From Candidatus Eiseniibacteriota bacterium (GTDB lineage Bacteria; Joyebacterota; Joyebacteria; Joyebacterales; Joyebacteraceae): a stretch of 7,041 nucleotides of DNA. The notes beneath the pieces were generated by a model that saw only the letters and a list, made by a program, of their open reading frames with translations, was not told the origin of the DNA and searched no databases. The position numbers and the translations under genes were made by a program. The number at the start of each line of letters is the position of its first letter. Position 1 is the first letter of the stretch. Below are positions 6,568-7,041 of this stretch, in pieces. The stretch spans positions 1 to 7,041 of the forward strand of contig DAOWCM010000116.1 of assembly GCA_030639555.1 (NCBI GenBank). The letters are read 5' to 3'.

Positions 6568-7041
6568 CTACCACCCCTGCACTGTCTTGGAGAGGACGTC
6601 CTGGGCGAGCTTCACGAAGGCGTACTCTCGCGCCTCCTCCTCGGTGGCCTCGTAGCCGCCCGCGGCAGTATCGGAGTAGACCGCCCAGCCCTCGACCTCT
6701 TCCTCCCAGACGACCTCGTTCTTCGTCAGGTCCTCGTACGACAGCTTCGCCACGACCCGCACCTTGTACTCCTTCGGGTTCCCCGACGCGTCGTACGATA
6801 TCACAGGACGCTCGTACAGGACGACCGCCCCTCTCAGAATGGAATCCGCCTCTTCTTCTCCGACGACTCTCAGGGTGTTGTCCTCGGTGAACTGGGCTAC
6901 TATCGCGTCAGTCACGCCCTGCTCGGCACCGTACTCCAGCGTCTCGTTCAGAAGAACAGGCACGGCGATCGTGGAGATGTGTGTCTTCATGGCCGATGAG
7001 AAACTGTAGTGCGAGCACCCTCCGCCGCCGAAGAGTGCCAA
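6568..7041 (-). CDS. lptE: LPS-assembly lipoprotein, LptE type (5' end cut off)
   Basis: LptE is the outer-membrane lipoprotein that plugs the LptD barrel and helps place lipopolysaccharide in the outer leaflet. The frame is open to the right window edge, so the true start and most of the signal peptide are outside; 157 residues are visible, close to a full mature LptE. The visible part begins LALFGGGGC, where the Cys (residue 9) is the likely lipidated residue, followed by the aromatic SHYSF segment typical after the lipoprotein Cys. Next come the family's strand pattern HISTIAVPVLLNETLEYG, a helix (GVTDAIVAQF) and NTLRVV, then an extended strand with YKVRVVAKLSYED and a C-terminal helix. 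It ends in GW and TAG. It lies 58 nt upstream of holA, the partner it also precedes in E. coli. Family assignment rests on pattern recognition of a poorly conserved family. Another small envelope lipoprotein of similar fold is the main alternative. Confidence 0.82.
   Translation of the reverse strand: MALFGGGGCSHYSFSSAMKTHISTIAVPVLLNETLEYGAEQGVTDAIVAQFTEDNTLRVVGEEEADSILRGAVVLYERPVISYDASGNPKEYKVRVVAKLSYEDLTKNEVVWEEEVEGWAVYSDTAAGGYEATEEEAREYAFVKLAQDVLSKTVQGW

Noticed and set aside
5445..6890. 481-codon open frame on the plus strand, opposite holA and part of lptE
   Set aside because: It spans two recognisable minus-strand genes and their gap, and ends in an Arg/Pro/Ser-rich low-complexity run typical of a shadow frame.
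1..7041. CRISPR arrays, tRNA or rRNA genes, insertion sequences, defence genes
   Set aside because: I looked for regular spaced repeats, T-loop and anticodon patterns, transposase motifs and terminal inverted repeats on both strands and found none.

Overview
The window reads as a stretch of core chromosome from a GC-rich, outer-membrane (diderm) bacterium. All genes I can support lie on the minus strand, so transcription runs from the right edge to the left. The outer-membrane proteins (an LptE-type lipoprotein and a FadL/OmpP1-type barrel) show the diderm envelope. The protein sequences do not look like well-known proteobacterial versions. An uncultured GC-rich lineage, for example in or near the FCB group, is possible, but that is an impression and not something the sequence proves.

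Layout in transcription order. (1) 7041-6568: the 3' part of an LPS-assembly lipoprotein gene (lptE type), cut by the window edge. (2) 6509-5517: holA, the delta subunit of the DNA polymerase III clamp loader. (3) 5515-4817: an endonuclease III-type DNA glycosylase (nth) with a complete [4Fe-4S] motif, starting 1 nt after the holA stop. (4) A 171-nt gap with an AT-rich promoter candidate and a 10-bp palindrome. (5) 4645-3233: an outer-membrane FadL/OmpP1/TodX-family transporter with a signal peptide and a C-terminal Phe, followed by a strong intrinsic terminator (stem 3182-3208). (6) 3131-636: leuS, a full-length leucyl-tRNA synthetase. (7) 568-323: a small acidic protein of unknown function with a good ribosome binding site. 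(8) 322-1: no convincing gene, but a short 12-nt tandem repeat and a sharp AT-rich island.

The genes are housekeeping: envelope assembly, replication, base-excision repair, outer-membrane uptake and translation. In E. coli leuS, lptE and holA are adjacent in that order. Here lptE-holA is kept, but leuS lies downstream after nth and a porin-like gene, so the cluster appears rearranged.

I looked for a novel system (defence, mobile element, CRISPR, biosynthetic cluster) and see none. The least explained items are the small acidic protein downstream of leuS and the repeat plus AT island beyond it. Three roughly 500-codon open frames on the plus strand are antisense shadows of the minus-strand genes.
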